From Brugia malayi (Eukaryota > Nematoda > Chromadorea > Rhabditida > Onchocercidae): DNA of 64,000 nucleotides. The position numbers and the translations under genes were made by a program. The notes under the pieces are model-generated. The model did no database searches. It worked only from the letters and a program-made list of their open reading frames with translations, and was not told where the DNA came from. Every line of letters begins with the position of its first letter. Position 1 is the first letter of the stretch. This document shows positions 1-11,600 of this stretch, piece by piece. The stretch lies in assembly GCF_000002995.4 (NCBI RefSeq), contig NW_025062479.1, positions 3,059,721 to 3,123,720 of the forward strand, given 5' to 3'.

Positions 1-3000
1 TTCAATTTTAGAATAAATTATTGTAATAAATTTAGTAATGCAAAAATGCATTTTATGTTTTTTTCCGATTCCATCTTATTTTTTTTTTTATTTTCATGAT
101 TTTTCCTTATTTTATAAATTTCTTTCTTTTATTATTCTGGAAAATTTCACTACTTCTAAAACTGTGCTGAAAAAAAAAAGGATTAATAATAATTGAAAAT
201 CAAAAGTTGACTTTTTTCGGTTAGTTATTTCAAATTATTTATTTTCTTGCTTATTTTAAAACAGTTTTTGAAAAGAAGAAAAGAAATAAATTGCACTTAT
301 TACAAATAAAAGAGGAAACATTAAAAATTCCCTATAAAAAAATAAACTTTTCAAAATGTTATGCTTAACAAAAGAAAAAAAAAACGATTAAAAGAAGTGA
401 TTTATTTTTCTGTGAACGTCTATAATTATAAAATTTACCAAACTAAGTCATTAAATTAAACATTGTTGTTCCGAAAATGAACAATAATTACCATTTCTAT
501 GTAATCATTAATTATATTGCAAGAAATATCTATTTGAACTATTAAATGATTATACTCAAAACTACAAACAAGTTTATTAGTTGGTTTTCGCCCCTCTTTT
601 TTGCCTTGTTTTAATTAATATATAAAGAATAATGAAACAAGCTCTTTTTTAAATATTTCGAGTATAAAAAAAGAAGCAAACAGAATTTAAATCGAATGTG
701 ATAGATTTGCCAAGCAAATTTTGAAAATATCTCAAACTTCAATAATTTCATAATAAGCAATAAACAAATGATCCTTGAAAAAGAATTCATTTCAAATAAA
801 TCAATAATAACTTGTTCTCAACACAACTGCCAAAAGTTTGAAAAAAAAAAAAAAAATAATAATAAAATGGCAACTTAGGCATTGCAGTCAAATTATGTGT
901 TATCATTTTTTTTTTCTTTTTTTAAATAACATTTGATTCATTCGATGATATAAAACAAAGAAATGTCATATTTTTACCTTTTACATTGTGTCAAAGATTT
1001 TAAGTTAAAAATGCAAAAAACTTAAATGAAATAAACGAAGTTTTTTAAATTTGAGAAATGTTTGGTTGAATTTAACATTTTTACCATGTAACTATGCATT
1101 TGATTTCATATTAAACAGTAAATGAGAAAAGTGCTAAAAGATGCTTTGTATGTAAATGCAATTGGTGGACTGAATATTAAACGATCATTCAGGTAATTGT
1201 TATAATATGAAGAACTGTAATGCTACCTGGCTGATATCAAAGATGTGATAAGATTCATCAATACTTATCCTAATATTATCATATATCTATATCGGTTGAA
1301 ATTATTTCATTTTAAGTGCTTCTAAACGTTGCTATGAATTTATAACATTTCTTAGTTAATTTGAAATATGAACATTCAACATTTTAGTTCTGCTATGATT
1401 ATAAAAATTTATTTGCCTTTAAAATTTCAAAATATATCTTACTAAGTGGTAATTACTTCGTAACAGAACTAGTTTTTCTTTAAATAATTTCTCATTTGTG
1501 AAGTATTTACAATATGTAATGAGAAATGAATTATTTAGAAGAAACAATATGAGTACAGATGTAAACTTTTTCCCCTCTTTTATACGTATGCTAAATTATC
1601 ATATCATGAAGCTAAAAGCAGATTTGTCAAAAATTGAAATATGTTGTATACAGATGTTGTTTATCTAAAATATGGCTTTATTTTAAGAACACTGAAACGG
1701 CAAGAAAATAGTTATTGAAATTATTATGTTCCGCTTATAATATCTGGCTGATAATTCATAAACCTGTATCCTGTACAATTATCAAATATGGATTAAAAAT
1801 ATGGAAATAATATTAATCATTTTTCTATGAAAAAAAAAAAATTAAAAATGTTCAATAAAAATTTTCAAAAATTCACTTCAGTGATTTTTTTTTTTTTTTT
1901 TGAAAAAAAAAAGTGAATTGAAGAATTATTATAGAAAAAAATTCCTCAGAACGTCATTTATATGTTTTACTTTAAAGAAAGTTTTATTTGTGAAAGAAAT
2001 TCTTAATAGAATCATTACATCGAGCAAAAAAAGAAGTTTATTTCTTTTATCCAATTAACTGTGCATCGCTAGCGGTCATAAAATGGATATGCATGTCTAC
2101 TTTTATGTTTATCTAAAATTATTTTGATATTGTATATTAGTAATTCAGAGCTATCTAACAACTGTTGCCTAATTAACGAATAATTTGATAGCTAAATTAT
2201 TTCCATGCTTTTGTTTCAATAATAAAACCATGCTCATAGATAGCATTATATTACAAATAATTTTGTTTCATAAAAAATTATTGTGATGAATTTGCTGAAT
2301 AGAAAAGACCAGTCGTATTTGTACAAAGTTAAAAAAAATATCAAAATTCATAGCACATTACAATTGTGTAGTGATATTTAAGTGAAAATTTTTTCTATCT
2401 AGCTCTTTACTTTTATATGTAAGTAATCTTCCGTATGAAAATCTTTACATATATTTCCGGAATAATAAACTTACACAAATAAAAAAGGCTCAAATTCTGT
2501 GGCATTAATAAAGTTAATAAAAAATAAAAATGTTTGCAAATATGTAACAAGTTTCAGATGCATTGAATAAATAAGAAGTGCCAAAATGGATTCTATATTT
2601 GAATCGAACACACCTTGGATATTTCATTAAGCTATTCGGATAGCTACATTTTGAATTCTGCCTTCCTTCTTATCTCATTTTGTTCAGTCATTCTTTACGC
2701 ATGCATCCATTCACCATCACAGTTATTTTATTCTTCTCTTCTAGCTATTATATGCAAGCTTGTGCGCGAATTTCAGGTAAGCGAATTTCAGGTTGCACTC
2801 CTCTTTAAACATAAATTAAAAGAAAAAAAAAAAGTCCTCCTGTGGAATTATCAAATAATGAAAGATAAGATAAAAAGCTTCAGTATTTGTTCAAAAAATT
2901 ATTAACGAAGGAAAATTATTTTACAGTAAATTAAGCTAGTAATGTATGTGATAAATAAAGGATATTGAAAGCACTTAAATCTTGTATTTAAATCAAATTA

Positions 3001-3530
3001 TTTTGTCGTTCTCGCAAAAAATAGTATTCTACGTTTTTTTCTTTTTTTTTTTTTTTTTTTTTAATATCAGGTGATATCAAGATACAAATTAGTAAGAGGT
3101 TGAAAAAAAAAGCTTAGAAAATTGGTGTAATTAAAGCTAAAATAGTCATTGTTTTTGAAAATTAAAAATTGATTTTTTTGCCTGATCCTAATAAAAACTA
3201 ATAAAAAATGAAACTAATAAAAAACGAAAACTAAAAAATTAAAAAAGTAAGTAAAATTTTTTTTAAAAAAAAGTTAGGAAATGAGGAAAATGATTTATAT
3301 AGTCTTCTTGCTGCCTTTTCTGTTTTTGTTGACACACACAAAAATTATAAAACAAACAAACTGTTTCAAAGCAATGCAATCTAAATTTTAGCTTCTTGAG
3401 TGATAGATTTCGCTGAATGAACATGTAAATAGTATCTAGGGTTATTTCAGACAGAAAAAATTTCATCGTAATTGTGCTCTCAGTACGATGACACCTTTAC
3501 TTTCACTTTTTGTATGAATAAAATTTGTAG
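1..3530. other. AT-rich non-coding stretch, possible upstream FLP exon
   Basis: Very AT-rich with many poly-A and poly-T runs and no recognisable gene. The one segment of note is about 2637-2775 on the + strand. It reads a hydrophobic signal-like stretch (SAFLLISFCSVILYA) followed by a helical segment ending KLVREFQ, then a good donor (gtaagc). It has no in-frame ATG after the preceding stop, so an upstream exon would be needed. It could be the signal-peptide exon of the neuropeptide gene at 3531, but its phase 0 donor does not fit that exon directly. Confidence 0.3.
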
Positions 3531-3790
3531 ATAGATTGGACTACAGCGATATCAGTTTGCATGGGAAACGATCAGATGAAGAAAGTAAAGCAATTCATTT
3601 CATACGATCACATTTGGGTATTATGCGATTTGGTAAACGTAATAAAGCGCAATTTGATACTACACATATCGATAACCGAATTGATTTGGATCACATAATG
3701 CGTCAAAATGATGAAAGCAGTATCATTAACAACAGTAATGATTACAGTAATTCTTACGTTAAAGCAACCTTATTTGATTCTATTAATTAA
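3531..3790 (+). CDS. FMRFamide-like neuropeptide precursor, 3' exon (partial)
   Basis: Terminal exon of a FMRFamide-like peptide (FLP) precursor. Such precursors are cut in dense-core vesicles at dibasic sites and the peptides are C-terminally amidated. An acceptor (aaatttgtag) ends at 3530 and the frame runs to TAA at 3790. It encodes HGKR, then SDEESKAIHFIR, then SHLGIMRFGKR. The Gly before KR is the amide donor, and the single Arg before SHLGIMRF is a possible monobasic cut, giving SHLGIMRF-amide or a longer form. An acidic Asn-rich tail follows. LGIMRF resembles the LGTMRF core of C. elegans FLP-3 peptides, but with one copy rather than many, so I do not assign a family member. The 5' exon with signal peptide is not securely placed. 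Confidence 0.7.
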
Positions 3791-4484
3791 TCTTTTGATG
3801 CTAAAATCAAGTAAGAGAAATAATAACATTGTATGCGAATAAAGATCGGGAATTATAAATAATTTAAATTTATCGTAATAAAATATTTCATTTGTTTGGC
3901 GTCAAAATAGATCTGTATTATATAACTAAATTGATTACATTGCATACATAATTAAATGATCTTTAATTTGTCAAATTATTTAATTAAATTTTAATTATTA
4001 ATTGAATTCTTACAATTTCTTTTTTCAATTTATCAAATATTTCTTACATAAAAATTATAAGCTTGAAAGTAATTACAAAAAAAAAGAAGATTTCACTCAT
4101 AAATTTTGGTAAAAAAAAGTATCCTAAATTCATAATTCTTATAAAAGCAATGCAATAATATATTTTTATCAAAAGTATAATCAATTGAGTGTTAACTTGC
4201 ATATTTGCCGCAACTTTTTTTTTGGCAAATTTCACTTGGTACTATTGATTTCACCTAAATTTTAATAATATTCTAATATGAAATTTCATCCATTCCATGA
4301 GTATCAATATTTTTCAAAGATATATTTTTTATGCTACATTTATATATACATATATAGTTTAAACTTACTTTATTTTGTTTATTTAACGTATTCTTTTAAA
4401 AGACACTTAGCATTATAAATTGACTCTGCCCGCATGATTTCATTTATAGGAGAGTAGCAACGGAAACATGAAATAAAAACGTTT

Positions 4485-4697
4485 TTACCCCATCTTATGA
4501 AGAAAGTACAATGGTACAGGAATGATATTTCCATTTTCATTAAGTTCAATATTAAATTTGTTATTATAACAAATATTCGAAGAATATCCTAATGTCCAAT
4601 CATCGCTTTCATTTATCATCCTGATGACTTTCTTCCCTGTTATTTTTCTATTCCTGATTTCCTTTAATAAATGATGACCTTTGCTAACGTAAAGCAT
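4485..4697 (-). CDS. Unrecognised 70-residue ORF
   Basis: ATG-started frame of 70 codons with a balanced, hydrophilic composition (basic first half, then NIELNENGNIIPVPLY). No motif or family is recognised. It lies about 760 bp downstream of the GOGAT-like gene on the same strand. An acceptor-like gaatag just upstream would even join it in frame to GOGAT exon 9, but the residues do not resemble the next part of glutamate synthase. It may be a chance ORF, an independent small gene or a lineage-specific last exon. Confidence 0.2.
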   Translation of the reverse strand: MLYVSKGHHLLKEIRNRKITGKKVIRMINESDDWTLGYSSNICYNNKFNIELNENGNIIPVPLYFLHKMG

Positions 4698-4876
4698 TCT
4701 CTATTCGTCTAAGATAATCTAAAATTAAATGAATTTTAGATTATTGCTTATTACTTATTGATAATTGTATTACTACAGCTTCAAAACCTCAACTCAATAT
4801 ATACATTTTTCATGCTTGCAGGATCGTTAAGAAAGATTTTAATTGCGAAAATGTGATGAAATAACGAATCAAAACC

Positions 4877-5110
4877 ATAGTTCTGTCATCATTACTATTA
4901 TTTATAATGCTATCATTACTGTTATTATTTATTCCTGCTATCAATTTATTATCTTCATCACCATTGTTATTTTTTATTATTATTATTTATCATTTTTATT
5001 AACAACTGATATTTATTATTAATTATTATTATTATTGTTACTATTGTTATTATTACTTACATTATCGTTTATTATTATTAATTATCATTAGCAATAGTTA
5101 TTATTTTTAT
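4877..5110. repeat. Imperfect (ATT)n/(TTA)n microsatellite
   Basis: Dense ATT, TTA and ATC triplets with interruptions. No coding potential. Confidence 0.7.
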
Positions 5111-5458
5111 GTTTTCTATTTTGATTGTTACAGTGACGCAGGATATCTAAGATTTTTTCTGAATCTTTATGCATTGCATGTCTTTGTAATCCTTCTTCGG
5201 TAAGTGTTTACTTGACTAAGTTGAGTAAGTTGTGTTTCAGTTATAAGTTTAAGAAATTATTCTCCAGCCTTACTCACAGATCTGAATAACGAAACACTAA
5301 ATGCAATTAGATCAGATTATTATAACAGATTATATACAAAATAGTTAACAACTAATTAGTACAGTTAATAAATTATAGAGCAAAATAAGAGATCTCAAAT
5401 TTGAGCAGTATTTGCAAAGTATTTGAAAATTTGAAAAAAAAATTTAATAATGAAATAT

Positions 5459-8400
5459 TTAATAATATCCAACCTTTCGGATGATATTTTCCTCTTCCAA
5501 ATCTGCTATGCCTACTTCGCTGGCCAAAAAAATGTGCTCATCCTTAGTGATGCAGAAACGAGCTGGTCTTAGACCATTTCGATCCAGAATTGCTCCAACA
5601 TAACGTCCATCCGAAAATGTCATTAACGCTACAATGTTTTTTCTTACTAAAATATCAATGAATCAAAAATAACCAATGAAGAGTTATTTTTATTTTTTCA
5701 ATAAATTTAGCATACAAAATGATTATAAACTAATACAATCTTTTAAATATGGAAAATATACCTGGTCCATCCCATGGCTCCATTAACATTGCAGCCCATC
5801 TGTAGAATGCCCGTTTTTCGGGAGCCATTTCCTAATCAAAGATAGTTAATTAAAATTTGCTTTCATTTAACTCTAATTAATTGTAATTCCAATTTCTACT
5901 TTGTGTTGACTTGTTATCTGCAAAATTTAATCTTAGTATAGATTCTTCAAGAAAAAAATTAATATTATGCTTTTGAACTATTTTAATATGAGATATGCTT
6001 TTGTTCAAGTGCATTTGATAAAAAAATCTAAATTAGTAGCAGACTGAACAAAATTGTTTAGGGCCAAAACAATTTGTTTAGACGAAGAGCAGTTTTTAAC
6101 AGCAATTTTTAGACAGTTAATTTTTAGTGAGAACGAAGATGATTTAAAATATCTATTTTTATACAATTGTTATCATTAGATAACTTATCAAAACAGAAAA
6201 TTACGGAACATTAAATATCTTTTAATTCCGCGATTCCTAATCCAGAATTTATCGAAATCTGCTCTACTCGATATTGAAGTATTTACGGTGACACTGCGCA
6301 GTATCTTAGAGACTGTCACTAAGGCTATTTTACAATGTGCAGTCTGATCATTTTAAAGAAATTGGAACATAAAAGGAAATAAAAAGTTGAACAATTCAAT
6401 TTCCTCTTTATAAATCTTAAAAACTTTTCCTTGCTCAACCCAAAAAATAAAGCGAATTAGTATTAATTCTAGCTATTTATCTCATTTCAAAACTACCTCG
6501 TCATTTTCCCAAGCTTCTGGAACCATTGTCATTGCTGCTTCTGGCAAGGAACGGTTACCAGCTTTCACCAAAAATTCTAACACATTGTCAAAACACCCCG
6601 AATCCGACATATCACGTTCGACCACCGGATATCTAAAACATTGAAATCATTAGGAACAAAAATTTTCTTGACAAAGATTTTAAAAAAACCTCTCAGAATC
6701 CTTACTTAATTTAATGTAGCACTTATATAACTCATCTTTCACATATTTATCATAAAAATAAAGAAATTACAGTTTCTGAAGATTATTGCCATATGCGTGA
6801 CTTCTCATAGTGCCTTCACGTGCATGCATAAAATTGACATTTCCACGTAGAGTATTAATTTCACCGTTATGAGCAACCATCCTGTACTTTTAAAAATATA
6901 TCACTGAGAAGCAAAATTTACAAATTATAATAACTAAATGAATCTATGATATTATCAACTTGAATTTTATGATCTGTTTGAATGTAATATGATTCGAAAC
7001 GTATTTTAAATATTATTTTGGAAAAATTTTAATGTTAGCAATAAAGGACACTAATTTCGATTATTACGAAAGAGTTGCGCATAAAAGAAAAATTCTTGGG
7101 AATCAGTAAGCGATTGTACTCATCTTTTATTTTTATTCTGAACATTATTAATATTAACCGATATGGTTGTGCTCTACACCATGATGGAAATGTATTGGTT
7201 GAAAAACGACTATGAACCATTGCCATATGTGATACATATTCCGGATTTGTCAAATCAGAATAATATTCATAGAGCTGATTCGGTGTAAATTGTCCCTAAA
7301 ATTCTGATAAAAGGAAAGAAGCATATTAATCACTGCAGCGTGCTTGGTTATCATTTTTGTATATTTCTGGTCACTCGTATCTCAAATACTACTGAATTCA
7401 GATTACACAGAATTTTGTTAGGATAGAACAGAACAAGAAATTTTCGTGATTTATCACAAAATATTTGGAACCATTCACATAAATAAAACACTGATCTCTG
7501 ACTAACCTTATAAACAATTGTTGAAGTGCTGAGAGATACAACATAACACTCAATTTTTTGTTTAGCTAATTGTACTACAGCTTGTTTTCGCAACACATAA
7601 AGATTTCGCTGAAACAGTTCCGTATCGGCAGCAGCATACGGTGCTGTAACAAATACCTAAAATCAAGAACAATTGTTTAATAATCTGTAACCTGAAAATG
7701 AAAAGTAAAATTTTAGGAGGAAAATTTACCAATACTTTAAAAAAAGCAAATATATTCAACAATCTACGAGAAAAGAAGATGATAGAAAATGGTAATCGCA
7801 CCTGCCGTATGCATGGCTCTGTTTTACGTGCTTCAGCTCCAATTTTTCCCGAATTTGTTTGTAATTTGCGCCAAGTAATTACTTTCAAATTGCAGCCTTT
7901 AGCCAAATCTGTGAATGCTTCAATAGCTTGTTCGTATGAGTCATTCTTGAGAAAGAGCAAACCTGTCGCATATTCACCAACTGGAGGTAATTCGATTCCT
8001 TCGTCATTGCTACAATGGAATTTTGAGACATCGTAGTAAAAGATTAATATAAATCAGAATTATCACCACATATCACCTATTCGATAAACACACTTTGCAT
8101 TAAATGCTAATTGGAAAGACTCAGAATTTAAAACAAAAGGCGAAATTATGATATTTAGCCACTTTCTGAGATCATTCCGGTACAACATATCCGGTATAGC
8201 AGTCATTACGCCTGCACCATCACCGGAATCGTTATCACAAGCGCAAGCTCCACGATGTGCCAAACGTTGAAGCATCGTTCGTCCATCGCATAAAATCTGG
8301 AAATCTGGAAAATGTGAAACAATTCGTTCAAAATTTGTTCCTAAGCTTCAATAATTAAAATTGGACAATTACTTGATTGTAATTTTGGGTGATTTTAAAT

Positions 8401-8636
8401 TTGATTTAAAAATATTTCTTCTGCTACTGACAACAAGGGGAAAGAAAAATTGAAACAGAAGCTTATTTGAAATTTAAAATGAAAAAAATATTTAGAAAAA
8501 TTATTTTTACTCGATGAGTAGCGATACCGCGTATTGATGCCACAAAGCCAACTCCACATGATTCTTTTTCTAAATGCGGAATATAAAGGCCATCACTTTT
8601 TACTTTTTCCAATTGTTCGATGCTTAGTAGAACCAT
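5459..8636 (-). CDS. Glutamate synthase-like protein, glutaminase domain only
   Basis: Nine exons (8636-8511, 8296-8163, 8009-7802, 7656-7507, 7295-7159, 6881-6771, 6632-6497, 5831-5762, 5628-5459) join in frame to 413 codons plus stop. The product matches the N-terminal class II glutamine amidotransferase domain of glutamate synthase (GOGAT), which releases ammonia from glutamine. Visible landmarks are the nucleophile in KESCGVGF (Cys26 after a short leader), [16 protein letters not shown], the STNTFPSW motif, [20 protein letters not shown] and [16 protein letters not shown]. Nematode GOGATs are about 2100 residues and continue into the synthase and NADPH/FAD domains; none of that was seen in the 5.4 kb further left. 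Either exon 9 reads into the stop at 5459 (tail RKVGYY), or it splices at gttgga (5473) to exons outside the window. No frameshift or stop was found. The start is the first ATG in frame. Confidence 0.8.
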
Positions 8637-11600
8637 AATTTTTTAATTAAAGTATCTATAAAAAATCGCCGATGATTGTATTTAACCATAATTCATTATT
8701 TTGTCCGAAAATATCGATGAACTGATAAACAAGATGCTATAACTGCTTGTAGATTTTCACTTGTTTATTATTTAAATCTTTAAGAATATTGCGAACTGTT
8801 AATTACATTAAAGCTACCAAATTTCAAAATGGTATGCAAAAAAAGATTCTTTTAGCATTTTCGCCCAGCTTTTATTACATTTAATCCATCATAATCCTCA
8901 TTGAGTTTTCAACATTCTTGCAAACATCCTTTTTTGGTACAATTTTTGTACTGAAATATTCATTAGTTTTAAAGTAGAATTGAAATACTTATAAATTTTA
9001 ATCGAAGTTTGGAATATTCAAATTTTGAAGCAATGAAGTACGATGACTATATTCTTCCTTTTATGTAATTGATGTAATAAACAAGCTTTAGATTACATGT
9101 CACTTCCTAAAACTATCTTTCTGATTTTCAGTTGACTAAAAACATAAAAGATCAAAACATAGTAATAGCGACGAATTAAAAATAATTTTTTTCTTTCTCT
9201 CATTAGGTACTTCTCATGTTATATATTCCGGAAATTTGCAGAAATTGATCTTATTAAGCTCAAATTCAAATGAGATATCATATGCTAAGCGTTAATGAAA
9301 TTTGCGCTTAACTAAAATTTGCAATTCTATGGCTCCATAACGTTTACTTTTTTTTCAAATTTCGTTCTCACTTTTTAGCTTGAATTGCTTTAATGAAAGT
9401 TAGGCATATTTATGTTAAAGTTGTGAAATTTCGGGAACTGCTAGCATGTAAAACTGAAAGTTCGAGAAATCTTGGTGAATGTTAAATGTATGTATAAGAA
9501 AGGAAATTATTTTGTTATTAGCAAGAAAAAGCTTCCTGAATAAGCATTATGAAGGTTTAATATATCAAAAAGCTTTCCAATTACTCGTTAATTCATTTCT
9601 CTCATACCATCTTAAAATGGAAATATATGGAAATAAAAAAAAAAAATTAATATGAAAATTTTTTTATAGTTTCACTTTTGCTTACAATAGCACGAAAGTT
9701 CATTGATCTAAGCTAAAAATTTTGATTGGTTATTGAACAGATCAGAATGAATTTTTGATGAAGCAAAACACATAGCAAAATAAATTCAACAATAATGACT
9801 TATAAAGAATCAAAACATTAGCACACAAATTTTGAATTATATTAGACGTCATTTAAAATATTTGAATTATTGAAATATTTAGGAAAATTGCATATTGCAG
9901 TAATATGAACGATAACTGAAATGTTTATTTTCTTTGCGGTATATCTTTTTTTTAGGATTGCTGTGCAAACTGCATAGTAAGACCTGAATAACTGCAAGAG
10001 TAGATCAGCTGGTAGTATAATAAATAAATATAAAGTGCATTCATCTGATAAGTGTGAGAAATTCGCAGTTTTAAGTGAAAAATGATAAACACAACAAACC
10101 ATATAGCTGCCAGAATTTCCACTTTCATGATAGTGATTCTGTTGCCACACAAGAGTTATAGCACAGTGATTCCATGGTATATGCGAATTCTATGAATGTC
10201 CAATGATATTCATCAACTGCTTATATCATAATTGTAACTGCGAGAGAATGACTGTTTTTTTTTTTTTTTTTTTTTTTCAATTTCCAAAGAAAATTAATGT
10301 TGCTAATCTACACAGTCATTATTTAGAAATTTTTTTTTTTTAATTTATAGTTTACCAATTAAAAAAAAAAGCATTTCAATATTTTTATTCTCAATGGAAG
10401 TTAATAATTAAATAATCATTGTCTGATTAAATCAATATTTTTCTATATGTGTATTTATCAATAAGCAATTTGTGAACATTTTTTTGTTATGTGGTCGAAA
10501 TTTCAGTTGAAGTTAATTGTTTACAAATTATTTATTACCTGCATCTATAAATTTTTAAAATTTTATGAAATTTTATATTTCATGTTCAGTTCAAGTTTCT
10601 TTTCCGTCTAACCATCCTGGAAGTATATGTTACATATAATTTCTTCTGTGACGTCCACTGGTATCAAATAAAAAATTCAGTGTACTTCTTCATCGAACAA
10701 ATAATTAAAATGACCTATTTTTTTTCTTTCAATATATCCATAAACATATAGTGGTAAAAATAAACTGAAGAAGCAAATTTTAAAGGAAAAAAAATGAATG
10801 AAATAACTTTAGGTGAGTAAAGCATTTATTAATTTTTTTCAAATCTGTAACCGTTGAATATAACTTTGAAATAAATATAAAGTGCATTCTATTACATCAT
10901 TTTATCGTTTGTAGTAAACAAAAAGTTTTTGTTTTCCCTTGAAAATGCTGCAAAAATACAAACTAATATACCTTTCAAAAAAGAAAAAAAAAAGCTTTAT
11001 TATTTGATGGCTCTCTAATCTAAATTCCAATGACTAAATAATAGTTTATGCTTTTTCATATTATTTTGCTTTTATGAAATATTATTAATTGATATAAGTT
11101 TGGAAGGAGAAAAAAAGCATCTCGAAGATAAAAGGAAAGGAAAGAAAATTAAAATGCATGCAATTAAATAGCTTCATTTTGAACTGAAATATATTTGCTT
11201 TGCCACTTATTCCCTTATAACATGTTTACTTAATTTAGAAAACTTGGGATGTCTGAGTTTGATGCATCTAGAGACTAGAATAACTTGGTCTAATTGTAAT
11301 GTAATCAACATTTGTTAAACAATCGTGAGAAAGTTATAAGAAAAAATGAAATAAATTTTTGTTAGCAAGAAATGATATGATGAAATGTTAAGAATTATGT
11401 TTGTTAATCGAATAATTCATTGAAGTGTTTATCCAATCTTTTTCATTTTTCCTTTTTTGGTGCTGTTTATTTTCATTTGGAATTTTACTTTTTCTTTCTT
11501 ATTTTTGAAAATTTTATTTAAAAAAAATGGTGCAAATATTATAACACATTCCAAGTAAAATTAATCAAAAATAAGTATTAATCACAATTGATCATTTGTT

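Larger units (their letters stand above)
3791..5458. other. Spacer between convergent FLP and GOGAT-like genes
   Basis: AT-rich. It holds a poly-adenylation-like aataaa at 3838 just after the FLP stop. A long imperfect ATT/TTA microsatellite covers about 4877-5110. No glutamate synthase exon beyond exon 9 of the neighbouring gene was recognised here on the minus strand. Confidence 0.5.
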
